Part shown: piece by piece, positions 52,332 through 59,976 of the stretch
Numbering within the stretch: position 1 is the first letter of the stretch
Layout: every line of letters starts with the position of its first letter
Assembly (NCBI RefSeq): GCF_900155965.1
Contig: NZ_FTMG01000004.1
Coordinates: 124,001 to 188,000 of the forward strand
Direction: 5' to 3'
Origin: Mucilaginibacter lappiensis
Lineage (GTDB): Bacteria > Bacteroidota > Bacteroidia > Sphingobacteriales > Sphingobacteriaceae
DNA: 64,000 nt
Translations under genes and position numbers: made by a program
The notes under the pieces: model-generated
The model's database searches: none
Told to the model about the DNA's origin: nothing
Seen by the model: only the letters and a program-made list of their open reading frames with translations

Positions 52332-52802
52332 ATGAAAACACACTTTATTAAACTGTTCAATTATAACCGTTTTGCCAATGATCTGTTATTGAACGCCATA
52401 ACAGATGCTCATGTGCCTCCTAAGCCATTACAGCTGTTTGCACATTTGCTAACAGCCGAGCAGATTTGGTATAGCCGCTGTCATAGCTTGCCCAACAAAT
52501 TTAGTAGCCCCTGGCTTGACTATGCCATTGAAGAGTGCACGCAGCTTGTTCCGGAATGTCACGATCAATGGATAAGCTATTTAAATGATTTAACCGAGGC
52601 CGATTTTGATAAGATAATTAAGTATCAGAATTTCAGAGGAGATTATTTCCAGGACTCGCTGGCAGATATATTAACCCATGTAATTAATCATGGTACGCAT
52701 ACCAGGGCACAGGTTGGCCAGCAGTTAAGATTAGCCGGTGCAGAAAGTTTACCTATTACTGACTATAGCTATTATTTAAGATTATTAAGAAGCGGCATTT
52801 AA
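52332..52802 (+). CDS. DinB-family protein
   Basis: 156 residues from ATG 52332 (MKTHFIKLFNYNRFANDLLL); a longer TTG start is not needed. It is an all-helical four-helix bundle with the three metal-type His of DinB: near AHLLTAEQIWYSRC, and HVINHGTHTRAQVGQQLRLA in the last helix. DinB/YfiT proteins include damage-inducible proteins and thiol S-transferases that use bacillithiol or mycothiol; the activity here is unknown. The downstream lipoprotein gene starts 52 bp later. Confidence 0.85.
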   Translation: MKTHFIKLFNYNRFANDLLLNAITDAHVPPKPLQLFAHLLTAEQIWYSRCHSLPNKFSSPWLDYAIEECTQLVPECHDQWISYLNDLTEADFDKIIKYQNFRGDYFQDSLADILTHVINHGTHTRAQVGQQLRLAGAESLPITDYSYYLRLLRSGI

Positions 52803-52854
52803 CCTGTTTATTTGCCATATTTGCCAGTACATACTTCTATCGAGAAAGAGACCC

Positions 52855-53265
52855 ATGAAAAAAATTAGTTTAGTGATTTTAACAGCTGTTGCTTTATGCG
52901 GCTGTGGAGATAATAAAAAGCAGGAAAAATTACTTTTAGACAGTGTTATTGCCATTCATGATAAGGTAATGGGCAGCGATGAGCAATTAATGAAAAATAA
53001 AATGATCCTGGATAGCATTATCAAAAATGCTCCGGCCGCTGTTAACCAGGACTCAGCTAAAGTTTATCTGAAAATTGTTGATGATGCTGATAATGCGATG
53101 AGCGATTGGATGCATAAGTTTGATGCCGAAAATAGAGGCAAATCGCACCAGGAAGTCATTGATTATTTAACCGATCAGAAAAAAAAGATAGTGGTTATTG
53201 ACTCGCAGATAAACAAAGCAGTAACCATTTCTAATAAATACCTCAATACAACCCCTAAAAAATGA
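52855..53265 (+). CDS. small helical lipoprotein of the SCO operon
   Basis: 136 residues with a lipoprotein signal (KKISLVILTAVALCGCG, Cys18 or so). The rest is helical and charged (AKVYLKIVDDADNAMSDWMH, HQEVIDYLTDQKKKIVVIDS). Homologues in Sphingobacteriaceae are sometimes named 'viral A-type inclusion protein', which is only a low-complexity match. It overlaps the SCO gene by 4 bp (ATGA) and so belongs to the respiratory-assembly operon lipoprotein-SCO-cytochrome c. It is probably periplasmic, and a helper role is inference. Confidence 0.75.
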   Translation: MKKISLVILTAVALCGCGDNKKQEKLLLDSVIAIHDKVMGSDEQLMKNKMILDSIIKNAPAAVNQDSAKVYLKIVDDADNAMSDWMHKFDAENRGKSHQEVIDYLTDQKKKIVVIDSQINKAVTISNKYLNTTPKK

Positions 53266-53915
53266 AAAACATCATCTGTGCATTAATTGTCATAGCATTT
53301 TATAGCGCCTGCAAACCAGGTAGCGGAACCACTAATACGCTCCCTATTTTGGGCAACAGGGAGCCAGTTATCAAAACAGTTGATGGTAAACAAGTTACCG
53401 ACACGGTTTATTCAACCATACCGACATTTAAATTTGTGAATCAGTACGCTGATACCATAACCAATAAAAGTTTGGATGGCAAAATATACGTGGCCGATTT
53501 CTTTTTCACCACCTGTCCTTCTATTTGTCCGGTAATGCACCGTAATATGCTTAACGTGTATAAGGAATTTAAGGCTGATGATAATTTCAGGATCATATCC
53601 CATACCATCGACCCTAAATATGATACTGTGCCGGTATTAAAAAAATATGCCGACAAAATGGGCATCAGCGGTAATACCTGGTGGCTTTTACATGGCACCA
53701 AAGAAGAAACCTACCAGATAGCCAAAAATTACCTGGTGTCGGTACAGGAAAAAAATCCTCAAGGAGAATATATACACGATGGCTATTTTATTTTGGTTGA
53801 TAAACAAAAAAGGCTCCGTGGCACCTACGATGGTACCGACCCGGCACAGGTAACCAAGTTAATTGCTGATATTAAAACTTTAAAAACCGAACCCGATCAG
53901 GTTGCAGCTAAATGA
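53262..53915 (+). CDS. SCO-family copper/thiol protein
   Basis: 217 residues with a signal and lipobox (IAFYSAC, Cys17). The thioredoxin-like fold carries the SCO motif DFFFTTCPSICPVM (C85-x3-C89) and the distant copper-ligand His172 in EYIHDGYFILVD. SCO proteins deliver copper to, or keep reduced, the CuA site of cytochrome c oxidase. It sits in a tight operon between a small lipoprotein and a mono-haem cytochrome c, with 4-bp overlaps on both sides. Periplasm-facing, membrane-attached. Confidence 0.94.
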   Translation: MKNIICALIVIAFYSACKPGSGTTNTLPILGNREPVIKTVDGKQVTDTVYSTIPTFKFVNQYADTITNKSLDGKIYVADFFFTTCPSICPVMHRNMLNVYKEFKADDNFRIISHTIDPKYDTVPVLKKYADKMGISGNTWWLLHGTKEETYQIAKNYLVSVQEKNPQGEYIHDGYFILVDKQKRLRGTYDGTDPAQVTKLIADIKTLKTEPDQVAAK

Positions 53916-54334
53916 AATTAGCGTTTATTACAGGCATAGGCTTACTGTTCATCGTTGCCCTGGTGGCGTCTTGCCAAAGCGATGAGCAGGTGGAGTTTAA
54001 CCGTTATTATTCTGGCGGTAGTGTTTTGTACCTTGCACATTGCCAAAACTGTCATGGCGAAAAAGGCGAAGGCTTGCAGGCGCTAATCCCTCCTCTTACC
54101 GATTCTGTTTTTATGAAACAAAACCGACCATCGCTGGCTTGCTATATAAAAAACGGACTTAAAGGAAAATTGAGCATCGTCGGTCGCGAGTTTGAGGGTG
54201 AAATGCCGGCTGCGGCTGATCTGTCGCCCATTGAAATAGCTAAAGTATTAACCTATGTTACCAACTCCTTTGGGAATAAGCAGGGTTTGATAGACCTGCA
54301 ACAGGTACAGGCTGATCTGAAAAATTGCAGGTAA
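53912..54334 (+). CDS. mono-haem c-type cytochrome lipoprotein
   Basis: 140 residues. A lipobox (LVASC, Cys21) follows the signal. The haem site is LAHCQNCHGEKGEG (C44-Q-N-C47-H48), and the distal Met ligand is likely Met98 in FEGEMPAAADLSP. A C-terminal helix (IEIAKVLTYVTNSFGN) completes the class I cytochrome fold. It should carry electrons in the periplasm, perhaps to a terminal oxidase, which fits its place directly after the SCO gene (4-bp overlap). A palindromic terminator-like repeat follows. Confidence 0.93.
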   Translation: MKLAFITGIGLLFIVALVASCQSDEQVEFNRYYSGGSVLYLAHCQNCHGEKGEGLQALIPPLTDSVFMKQNRPSLACYIKNGLKGKLSIVGREFEGEMPAAADLSPIEIAKVLTYVTNSFGNKQGLIDLQQVQADLKNCR

Positions 54335-54402
54335 GTAAGGTATCTTATTCGTGTTATGATGGTCATGCCAGAGACTTTATGTCGGTCCTATAACCATAAA
54401 GA

Positions 54403-54480
54403 GGGTGTCATGCTGAGCGCCGTCGAAGCATGGTGGGCAGGCCTCTACGCTCGCCCTTCGACGGAACTCAGGGTGACCCC
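54403..54480. repeat. REP-like imperfect palindrome, GTCATGCTGAGC type
   Basis: GGGTGTCATGCTGAGCGCCG then TCGAAG pairs with CTTCGACGGAACTCAGGGTG then ACCCC, followed on the plus strand by CGTTTTTTT. It can thus serve as the terminator of the SCO operon. The word TCATGCTGAG is a variant of the repeat at 10971-11054. Confidence 0.82.
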
Positions 54481-54501
54481 CGTTTTTTTAGCAACTTATT
54501 A

Positions 54502-54900
54502 TTACTGCTTTTTACTAATAAACTGCACATTGGTTTTACTGTCAGATCTCAGCACACTTTGCTGTCTGAACCGATGTATATACAGTTGAGCAATGCTATC
54601 CAACGCTGCCTCCCGTTGTTTGCTTGGTTTTCCAAAAAAGGTAGCCACTTTGGTAGGTTCTGTTATGGTTACTTTTGTTTTGGTGTCCTTCCAGCGGCCG
54701 TCGGCATTCCATTCCGTATATCCTTCGGGGAAAAAGTGACTGATCACACTGTCGCTAAAACTTTTCCATTGTTGTTCGCTAACCTGCCCGCCATCGGGGA
54801 TATCCCTTCCAAAAAACAGATCTGTTCGCTGATAAGTAGCGCAAGAAGCCAAAGACAGGCAAAAAAACACAGGTAGCATGAGATGGCTATTCTTTTTCAT
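54502..54900 (-). CDS. DUF3574-domain lipoprotein
   Basis: 132 residues with a lipobox (LSLASC, about Cys20). The mature part starts ATYQRTDLFFGRDIPDGGQV and continues QWKSFSDSVISHFFPEGYTE, which is the DUF3574 pattern, with EALDSIAQLYIHRFRQQSVL near the end. DUF3574 proteins are small exported proteins of unknown function found in many Gram-negative bacteria. Alone on its strand, convergent with the SCO operon. Confidence 0.85.
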   Translation of the reverse strand: MKKNSHLMLPVFFCLSLASCATYQRTDLFFGRDIPDGGQVSEQQWKSFSDSVISHFFPEGYTEWNADGRWKDTKTKVTITEPTKVATFFGKPSKQREAALDSIAQLYIHRFRQQSVLRSDSKTNVQFISKKQ

Positions 54901-55001
54901 AGGTGTAAAAGGTTTTGGTATGCATCAAAAATAATAAAAATAAAATTTAATTATTGTGCATATTGTTTAATTAATGATTATAAATAGCCTCACCCAACCC
55001 T

Positions 55002-55222
55002 CTTCAAAGAGTAATAGCCCATGAAAAGACAGCCTGATTATTAGCAGCTTAAATTCCCTCCCTCGGGAGGGGTGCGATGGATTGCGCGGTAGCAGGGAGG
55101 GGCTTATTCGTGATGCAGGCAGTATAAAACCCCTCCCTACCCTCCCAAGGGAGGGAATCGCACATATCCCCATGCTTTTAAATTTAATCCTGTCATATGA
55201 TGGGCTATTACTCTTCAAAGGA
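55002..55222. repeat. nested palindromic mosaic
   Basis: Outer arms AAGAGTAATAGCCCAT (55007-55022) and ATGGGCTATTACTCTT (55200-55215) are exact 16-bp complements. Inside lie GGGAGGG/CCCTCCC palindromes (TTCCCTCCCTCGGGAGGGG at 55054-55072 and CCCCTCCCTACCCTCCCAAG then GGAGGGAA around 55130-55157) that also pair with each other. The result is one palindrome inserted within another. Confidence 0.8.
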
Positions 55223-55300
55223 GAGGGCTTTAAAGCACGTTTTTGAAGTCTCCCCTTTTGGGGGAGATTTATATGGGGCTCCTTCCACAAAAAAAATCCC

Positions 55301-55308
55301 TACCTTTG
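55301..55308 (+). promoter_or_regulatory. -7 promoter box of rnpB
   Basis: TACCTTTG is a perfect Bacteroidota TAnnTTTG box, 6 bp before the expected 5' end of the RNase P RNA. I do not see a clear -33 TTTG at the usual distance. Confidence 0.65.
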
Positions 55309-55313
55309 CTCCT

Positions 55314-55686
55314 GCAAAACGTTCTATCGCTGCTGTCTTGTACAGCGGAGGAAAGTCCGGGCAACACAGAGCATCCTGCTTCCTAACGGGAAGGCGCCGG
55401 CAGCCGGCGACAGCAAGTGCAACAGAAAATAAACCGCCACGATTTATCGGGGTAAGGGTGAAACCGTGAGGTAAGAGCTCACGACGTTTCCAGGCGACCG
55501 GAAATGATGGTAAACCTCAGGAGTTGAAAAACCAAATAGGTCCCGGAAGTGGAGCTGCTCGCTCCCGCAATGCCTTCGGGTACTACTCCGGGATGGGTAG
55601 GTTGTTTAAACCTGTCAGCAATGGCAGGGCCAGATTAATGATAGAAATTGCTTTTAAGCAATACAGAACCCGGCTTACAGATTTGC
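55314..55686 (+). ncRNA. rnpB: RNase P RNA (M1 RNA, bacterial type A)
   Basis: The universal P4 strands are visible: GAGGAAAGTCCGGGC (near 55347) and ACAGAACCCGGCTTACAG (about 55663-55680). Between them lie the conserved GGTAAGGGTGAAACCGTGAG segment with the CR-II/III core, and AGCAAGTGCAACAGAAA. GCAAA at 55314 and TTTGC at 55682 can form P1. A strong terminator follows. This RNA is the catalytic part of RNase P, which trims the 5' ends of tRNA precursors. Ends are given to within a few bases. Confidence 0.95.
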
Positions 55687-55699
55687 TGCTGAATTATAT

Positions 55700-55734
55700 A
55701 ACCCTTTCCTGCAAACAGGAAGGGGTTATTTTTG
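55700..55734 (+). terminator. rho-independent terminator of rnpB
   Basis: AACCCTTTCCTG and CAGGAAGGGGTT (12 bp, one G-U pair) with a 4-nt loop, then ATTTTTG. Confidence 0.92.
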
Positions 55735-55790
55735 TTACAAGCACAAGTGTTTATTTTTCTATACAAAATCTTATATATTAGCAAGCTGAA

Positions 55791-55886
55791 ATGAAGTCTT
55801 GAGTCCCGAGTTTTAAGTCTGAAGTCTATTCTTAAATAGTCTTCAATTGATGACTTCATACCTAAGACTAAAGACTTCGGACTTTA
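55791..55886. repeat. TGAAGTC-type imperfect palindrome
   Basis: ATGAAGTCTTGAGTCCCGAG then TTTTAAGTCTGAAGTC on the left pairs loosely with GACTTCATACCTAAGACTAA then AGACTTCGGACTT on the right. It has the same build as the other spacers' palindromes (short related words in both arms) but a different sequence. It lies just before the NtrC-type regulator gene. Confidence 0.7.
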
Positions 55887-55919
55887 AAAAAACTACCTGA
55901 TTTACTTTAATAAAAAAAC

Positions 55920-57299
55920 ATGGCTAAAATTTTAATCATTGATGATGAGCGGGCGATCCGTAATACTTTGCGTGAAATATTGGAATATGAGGACTATGAG
56001 GTTGAAGATGTTGACAATGGGGTTGACGGATTGCAGCTGATAGAAAAAAATGATTACGACCTGGTACTGTGCGATATAAAAATGAACCGCATGGATGGCA
56101 TGGAGGTGCTTACCGAGGGTTTGGCCATAAAACCTGATCTGCCTTTTATCATGATATCTGGTCATGGCACCGTTGAAACCGCCATAGAAGCCAGCAAAAA
56201 GGGCGCATTTGATTTTATATCAAAACCACCTGATTTAAACCGTCTGCTGATTACTGTACGCAACGCCCTTGATCGCGGAAGCCTGGTTGTAGAAGCCAAG
56301 GTTTTAAAACGTAAGGTTTCAAAAGTTCGTGAAATTTTGGGTAACTCCCAGGCTATTCTTAAAATAAAGGAAACTATCGACCGGGTGGCCCCTACCGATG
56401 CCCGAGTTTTAATCACCGGAGCAAATGGTAGCGGTAAAGAATTAGTGGCTCGCTGGTTACACGAAAAATCAAACCGCTCATCCGCTCCTATTATTGAGGT
56501 TAACTGCGCGGCCATTCCGTCAGAATTAATTGAGAGTGAGCTTTTCGGTCACGAAAAAGGTTCCTTTACATCAGCAATCAAACAACGCATTGGTAAGTTC
56601 GAATCTGCCAGCGGCGGTACACTTTTCCTGGATGAGATTGGCGATATGAGTCAATCGGCACAAGCCAAAGTTTTACGCGCTTTACAGGAAAGTAAAATCA
56701 CCCGTGTAGGCGGCGAAAAAGAAATAGATGTTGATGTACGTGTAGTTGCTGCTACCAATAAAGATCTGCTTAAAGAGATTGAAGCCGGTAATTTCAGGAT
56801 GGACCTTTACCACCGCCTGAGTGTGATACTGATACACGTACCGCCATTGGTTGAACGTAAGGACGATATCACTCTGCTTACACAGAGCTTTCTGGATGAG
56901 ATTTGTAATGAGTATGGTATGCCCATTAAAAAAATATCTGATGCAGCCCTTGATGCTCTGAAAGCTTTACCATGGACAGGCAACATCCGCGAACTTAGGA
57001 ACATGGTGGAACGCCTGATTATCCTGAGCGATAAAACCATTACAGATAACGATGTGAAGGCATTTGCCAATCCTTCGGCGCCTGCGGCGGCGGGCGGCGA
57101 GAGTGGCGGTGGGGCACAAACGGATTTTGATCAGTTTAATAACTTCCAGGAATATAAAGATTTTGCAGAGCGGGAGTACATCAAATTCAAACTGGAAAAA
57201 AACAACTGGAACGTATCTAAAACAGCCGATGACATTGATATACAACGCAGTCATCTATATAGTAAGATAGAAAAATTCGGTTTGAAAAGAGGCGAATAA
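55920..57299 (+). CDS. NtrC-family response regulator (AAA+ enhancer-binding type)
   Basis: 459 residues. The receiver domain (1-120) has the acidic pocket D8-D9, phospho-acceptor D52 (LVLCDIKMNRMDG) and K102. The AAA+ domain (about 140-370) has Walker A GANGSGKE (167-174), Walker B LFLDEIGD (235-242) and the sigma-54 contact loop in the form GSFTSA (214-219) instead of GAFTGA. A Fis-type HTH ends the protein (NWNVSKTADDIDIQRSHLYS). The loop Thr that touches sigma-54 is kept, and GSFTSA is common in Bacteroidota homologues. No histidine kinase lies beside it. A terminator follows 20 bp after the stop. Confidence 0.94.
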   Translation: MAKILIIDDERAIRNTLREILEYEDYEVEDVDNGVDGLQLIEKNDYDLVLCDIKMNRMDGMEVLTEGLAIKPDLPFIMISGHGTVETAIEASKKGAFDFISKPPDLNRLLITVRNALDRGSLVVEAKVLKRKVSKVREILGNSQAILKIKETIDRVAPTDARVLITGANGSGKELVARWLHEKSNRSSAPIIEVNCAAIPSELIESELFGHEKGSFTSAIKQRIGKFESASGGTLFLDEIGDMSQSAQAKVLRALQESKITRVGGEKEIDVDVRVVAATNKDLLKEIEAGNFRMDLYHRLSVILIHVPPLVERKDDITLLTQSFLDEICNEYGMPIKKISDAALDALKALPWTGNIRELRNMVERLIILSDKTITDNDVKAFANPSAPAAAGGESGGGAQTDFDQFNNFQEYKDFAEREYIKFKLEKNNWNVSKTADDIDIQRSHLYSKIEKFGLKRGE

Positions 57300-57318
57300 T
57301 AAACTTTTGAAATAATTT

Positions 57319-57357
57319 AAAAAAGTGATTGAACTTAAGGCTCAATCACTTTTTTTA
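57319..57357 (+). terminator. rho-independent terminator
   Basis: AAAAAGTGATTGA and TCAATCACTTTTT pair around a 9-nt loop, with TTTTTTT at the end. Confidence 0.93.
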
Positions 57358-57399
57358 TTGGGCTAAAATATCTACAATTGTAATAAACCCTAACACATT

Positions 57400-57861
57400 A
57401 TGAGAGCCACATTTTTACTATCGTTTTGCATTTTTGCCATTGCCGGCTGTACACAGAAACCTGCTGAAACAGAAAAAGGCGCACCACAATCTCTAATTGG
57501 CACCTGGCATTTAGTATCAAGCAAGAGCATTATAAAAGGTGATACCACGGTAACTACTCCACCAAAAGATCAGGAAATGGTTAAGATATTTAATGGCTCC
57601 GATTTCGCCTTCTTTACCCATGACTTAAAAAAAGGAAAAGTTGATCAACCCGTTTTTAGCGCAGGCAGCGGCACCTATACCTTGCTTGGTAACAACTACG
57701 CAGAACACCTGGCTTATTGCAATGCCCGCGATTGGGAAAACCGCGATTTTAAATTTACTGTGGAGTTTAAACACGACACCCTAATACAAAAAGGTATTGA
57801 AAAAATAGACAGTTTAAAAATTGATCACGAGATCATTGAAACCTACGTTAAGCTTCGCTAA
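57400..57861 (+). CDS. lipocalin-like lipoprotein
   Basis: 153 residues with a lipobox (FAIAGC, Cys17). The mature chain opens SLIGTWHLVSSKSI, the G-x-W motif of lipocalin-like domains, and goes on as alternating beta strands to HEIIETYVKLR. Bacteroidota have many such small lipoproteins, some of which bind lipids; function is unknown here. It is followed 44 bp later by the terminator hairpin that opens repeat copy B. Confidence 0.8.
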   Translation: MRATFLLSFCIFAIAGCTQKPAETEKGAPQSLIGTWHLVSSKSIIKGDTTVTTPPKDQEMVKIFNGSDFAFFTHDLKKGKVDQPVFSAGSGTYTLLGNNYAEHLAYCNARDWENRDFKFTVEFKHDTLIQKGIEKIDSLKIDHEIIETYVKLR

Positions 57862-57905
57862 GGCTTAGGATCTGTTTAAAAAATTTCGTATTTTTGTATA
57901 TGCTA

Positions 57906-57941
57906 CAGCCCGGTTTCCTGATCAAAAGGGAAACCGGGCTG
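57906..57941 (+). terminator. terminator hairpin opening repeat copy B
   Basis: CAGCCCGGTTTCC and GGAAACCGGGCTG are exact 13-bp complements with a 10-nt loop, then TTTTGTT. The left arm starts with the same CAGCCCGGTT as the hairpin in copy A (16057). Confidence 0.92.
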
Positions 57942-58156
57942 TTTTGTTAAGGAGAAATGCATCCCAAAAACTGACCGTTTGGTAACTAGTTATTTGACAG
58001 TCAATAAATTAAGACTTTTTAAAGTTTTTAAAACGTATCAAAACGGGACTGTAATTTGTTAAAAAGTGTTAAAATGAGAGGTTTTAAACAAGTTTTGAGC
58101 AGTTTTACCCCATTTTTGAATCGAAAAGTGTTAAAATTTAAGGTTTAAAAAGTTTT
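57906..58156 (+). repeat. 250-bp dispersed element, copy B: terminator hairpin plus helically phased A/T tracts
   Basis: 251 bp, the inverted counterpart of 15841-16089. From 58061 the A/T tracts have centres at 58063, 58072.5, 58083.5, 58094.5, 58104.5, 58115, 58125.5 and 58134.5, an average spacing of 10.2 bp, with further tracts at 58027, 58041 and 58149. The block holds two copies of AAAAGTGTTAAAAT (near 58062 and 58124). It lies between the lipocalin-like gene and the glycosidase-like gene, both plus strand, which is the same relation to gene direction as in copy A. No reading frame. Confidence 0.85.
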
Positions 58157-58253
58157 CCCCGATATGGTGAGACCGTTAATAGTCTTAGCCTCCTGGTAAA
58201 AAAGCTAAATAGCGAATTTGATCAGAAACTGATTATCTTTGCAATAGCCCTAT

Positions 58254-59930
58254 ATGAACGCACTATTGTCAAAAACAGCTAAAATGCTTGTGTCCTGTAA
58301 ATTTACTGTCGTTTTATCCCTTACTCTATTATTTTTCAATAACTGCCGGACAGAAAAACTTAAACCCACAAATGATGGCCCGAAAACTCCGGATGGTACC
58401 GTTATTTCAAAAGACACAACAACCGATAGTTCGCTCCTTCCGCACAGTGTAGCTTTAAAAAACATGTTCGGTATTAATGCTTATGAATGGAATTTTTTGC
58501 AGGATCCCGCTAATCCTAATTTGAAAAGCCATATTTATGAGGCTAATATGGCGGTTATCAAGTCCTTTAGTTCGGTAAGGCATTACATGAACTGGAATAA
58601 GCTCGAAAACACCAAAGGCGATTACACCTATAACCCAACCAATAACGGCAGCTGGGATTATGACCTCATATACACCCGTTGCAAACAAGAGGGTATTTTG
58701 GTTTTGGCCGATCTGAAAAATTGCCCTACCTGGTTGGAAAATACCTATCCTCCCAATTTACAGGATAATGAAAATGTACCAGCTCCTTATGGACTGGATA
58801 AAAGTGACCCGTCAACCTATGCCGATCAGGCTCGTACCGCTTTTCAATTTGCCGCAAGGTACGGCTATAACGGTAATGTAAATAAGACCCTGGTTAAGGT
58901 TGACAGCCGCCCGCGATGGACAAACGATACTCCAAACGAGGTTAAGATTGGCATGGGGCTCGTAAAATATATTGAATGCGATAACGAGCGCGATAAATGG
59001 TGGAAAAGCGCTGCTACACAGCAAACCCCGGAGGAATACGCAGCAAATATGTCGGCATTTTATGATGGAGACAAAGGTAGATTAGGCAATAACGCTGGTG
59101 TAAAAACCGCCGACCCCAGTATGCAGGTAGTGATGGGAGGTTTGGCCACCTGCGATGTAAATTGGGTTAAAAGAATGGTAGAGTGGTGCCGCAAAAACAG
59201 GGGCTACAAAGCCGATGGAACTGTCAACCTGTGCTTTGATGTGATCAACTTTCATTTTTATAATAATGATGGCAATATACTTACCCATGCCAGGGCAACT
59301 ACCGGGGTGGCGCCAGAGCTCTCTATGGCTGGCCAAATTGCCGATTCATTTGTAAAGTATGCCAACACACTTGCTCAAAAGCCCGAGGTTTGGGTAACAG
59401 AAACAGGTTATGATATTAACCAGGGCAGTTATCAAAAAGCTATCGCTATTGGCGATAAATCAGTCCTTTTAACTCAGGCCGATTGGATACTAAGAACATC
59501 CCTTTTGTATATCAGGCATGGTATCAAAAAAACGTTCTATTACCAGTTGCTGGATGATACCCCCGATGTTGATGTCCAGTACGCTACATCTGGTCTTGCC
59601 ACAGACGCTAAGTCAAGACCAGCGACAGACTACATACTACAAACCAATACACTGATGGGAAATTATGCCTATCAAAGTACTATAAACGCTGATCCTGTGG
59701 TTGATAAATATGTTTCCGGCGGTAAAGTAATGTACGTTTTAATGATCCCAGATCAAAAAGGACGTACGGCTGATTACACCCTTAACTTAGGTTTACTGGC
59801 TTTGAAAGCTAATATTTATAGTTTAAAAGCAGGTGCAAATGCAGTTGTCAAAACCCAGGTTTCCACAACATTGGGTAAGGTAACTGTAAAGGTTTCAGAA
59901 ACTCCGGTGTTTGTAGAAGCTGCTAATTAA
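58254..59930 (+). CDS. exported glycoside hydrolase-like protein (clan GH-A type TIM barrel)
   Basis: 558 residues. A lipobox-like end of signal (LLFFNNC, about Cys31) suggests a lipoprotein, then a Thr/Ser/Pro-rich linker. The catalytic domain looks like a GH-A barrel: [37 protein letters not shown], the probable acid/base Glu in [12 protein letters not shown] and the probable nucleophile Glu in [15 protein letters not shown] small C-terminal beta domain (about 465-558) follows, as in GH39 or GH5-type enzymes. The family cannot be fixed by eye. It should act outside the cell on a polysaccharide. Repeat copy B lies upstream. Confidence 0.82.
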   Translation: MNALLSKTAKMLVSCKFTVVLSLTLLFFNNCRTEKLKPTNDGPKTPDGTVISKDTTTDSSLLPHSVALKNMFGINAYEWNFLQDPANPNLKSHIYEANMAVIKSFSSVRHYMNWNKLENTKGDYTYNPTNNGSWDYDLIYTRCKQEGILVLADLKNCPTWLENTYPPNLQDNENVPAPYGLDKSDPSTYADQARTAFQFAARYGYNGNVNKTLVKVDSRPRWTNDTPNEVKIGMGLVKYIECDNERDKWWKSAATQQTPEEYAANMSAFYDGDKGRLGNNAGVKTADPSMQVVMGGLATCDVNWVKRMVEWCRKNRGYKADGTVNLCFDVINFHFYNNDGNILTHARATTGVAPELSMAGQIADSFVKYANTLAQKPEVWVTETGYDINQGSYQKAIAIGDKSVLLTQADWILRTSLLYIRHGIKKTFYYQLLDDTPDVDVQYATSGLATDAKSRPATDYILQTNTLMGNYAYQSTINADPVVDKYVSGGKVMYVLMIPDQKGRTADYTLNLGLLALKANIYSLKAGANAVVKTQVSTTLGKVTVKVSETPVFVEAAN

Positions 59931-59976
59931 AACAGTATATCAAAATATCATCCTAAAAAGCTATTTTTGCGGTTCA

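Larger units (their letters stand above)
54901..55313. other. non-coding region upstream of rnpB
   Basis: 413 bp made mostly of nested inverted repeats (55002-55222, separate entry), a further hairpin TCTCCCCTTTTGGGGGAGA (55250-55268) and the rnpB promoter box. No gene seen. Confidence 0.7.
57862..58253. promoter_or_regulatory. spacer with repeat copy B and a promoter box
   Basis: 392 bp. After the repeat (ends 58156) a -7-like box TATCTTTG (58234-58241) lies 12 bp before the ATG of the glycosidase-like gene, which would leave a very short leader. TTTG at 58217-58220 is upstream but nearer than the usual -33 distance. Confidence 0.45.

Noticed and set aside
55197..55781. Several short plus- and minus-strand frames over the RNase P RNA
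   Set aside because: They lie within rnpB and its flanking hairpins; RNA motifs explain the sequence.
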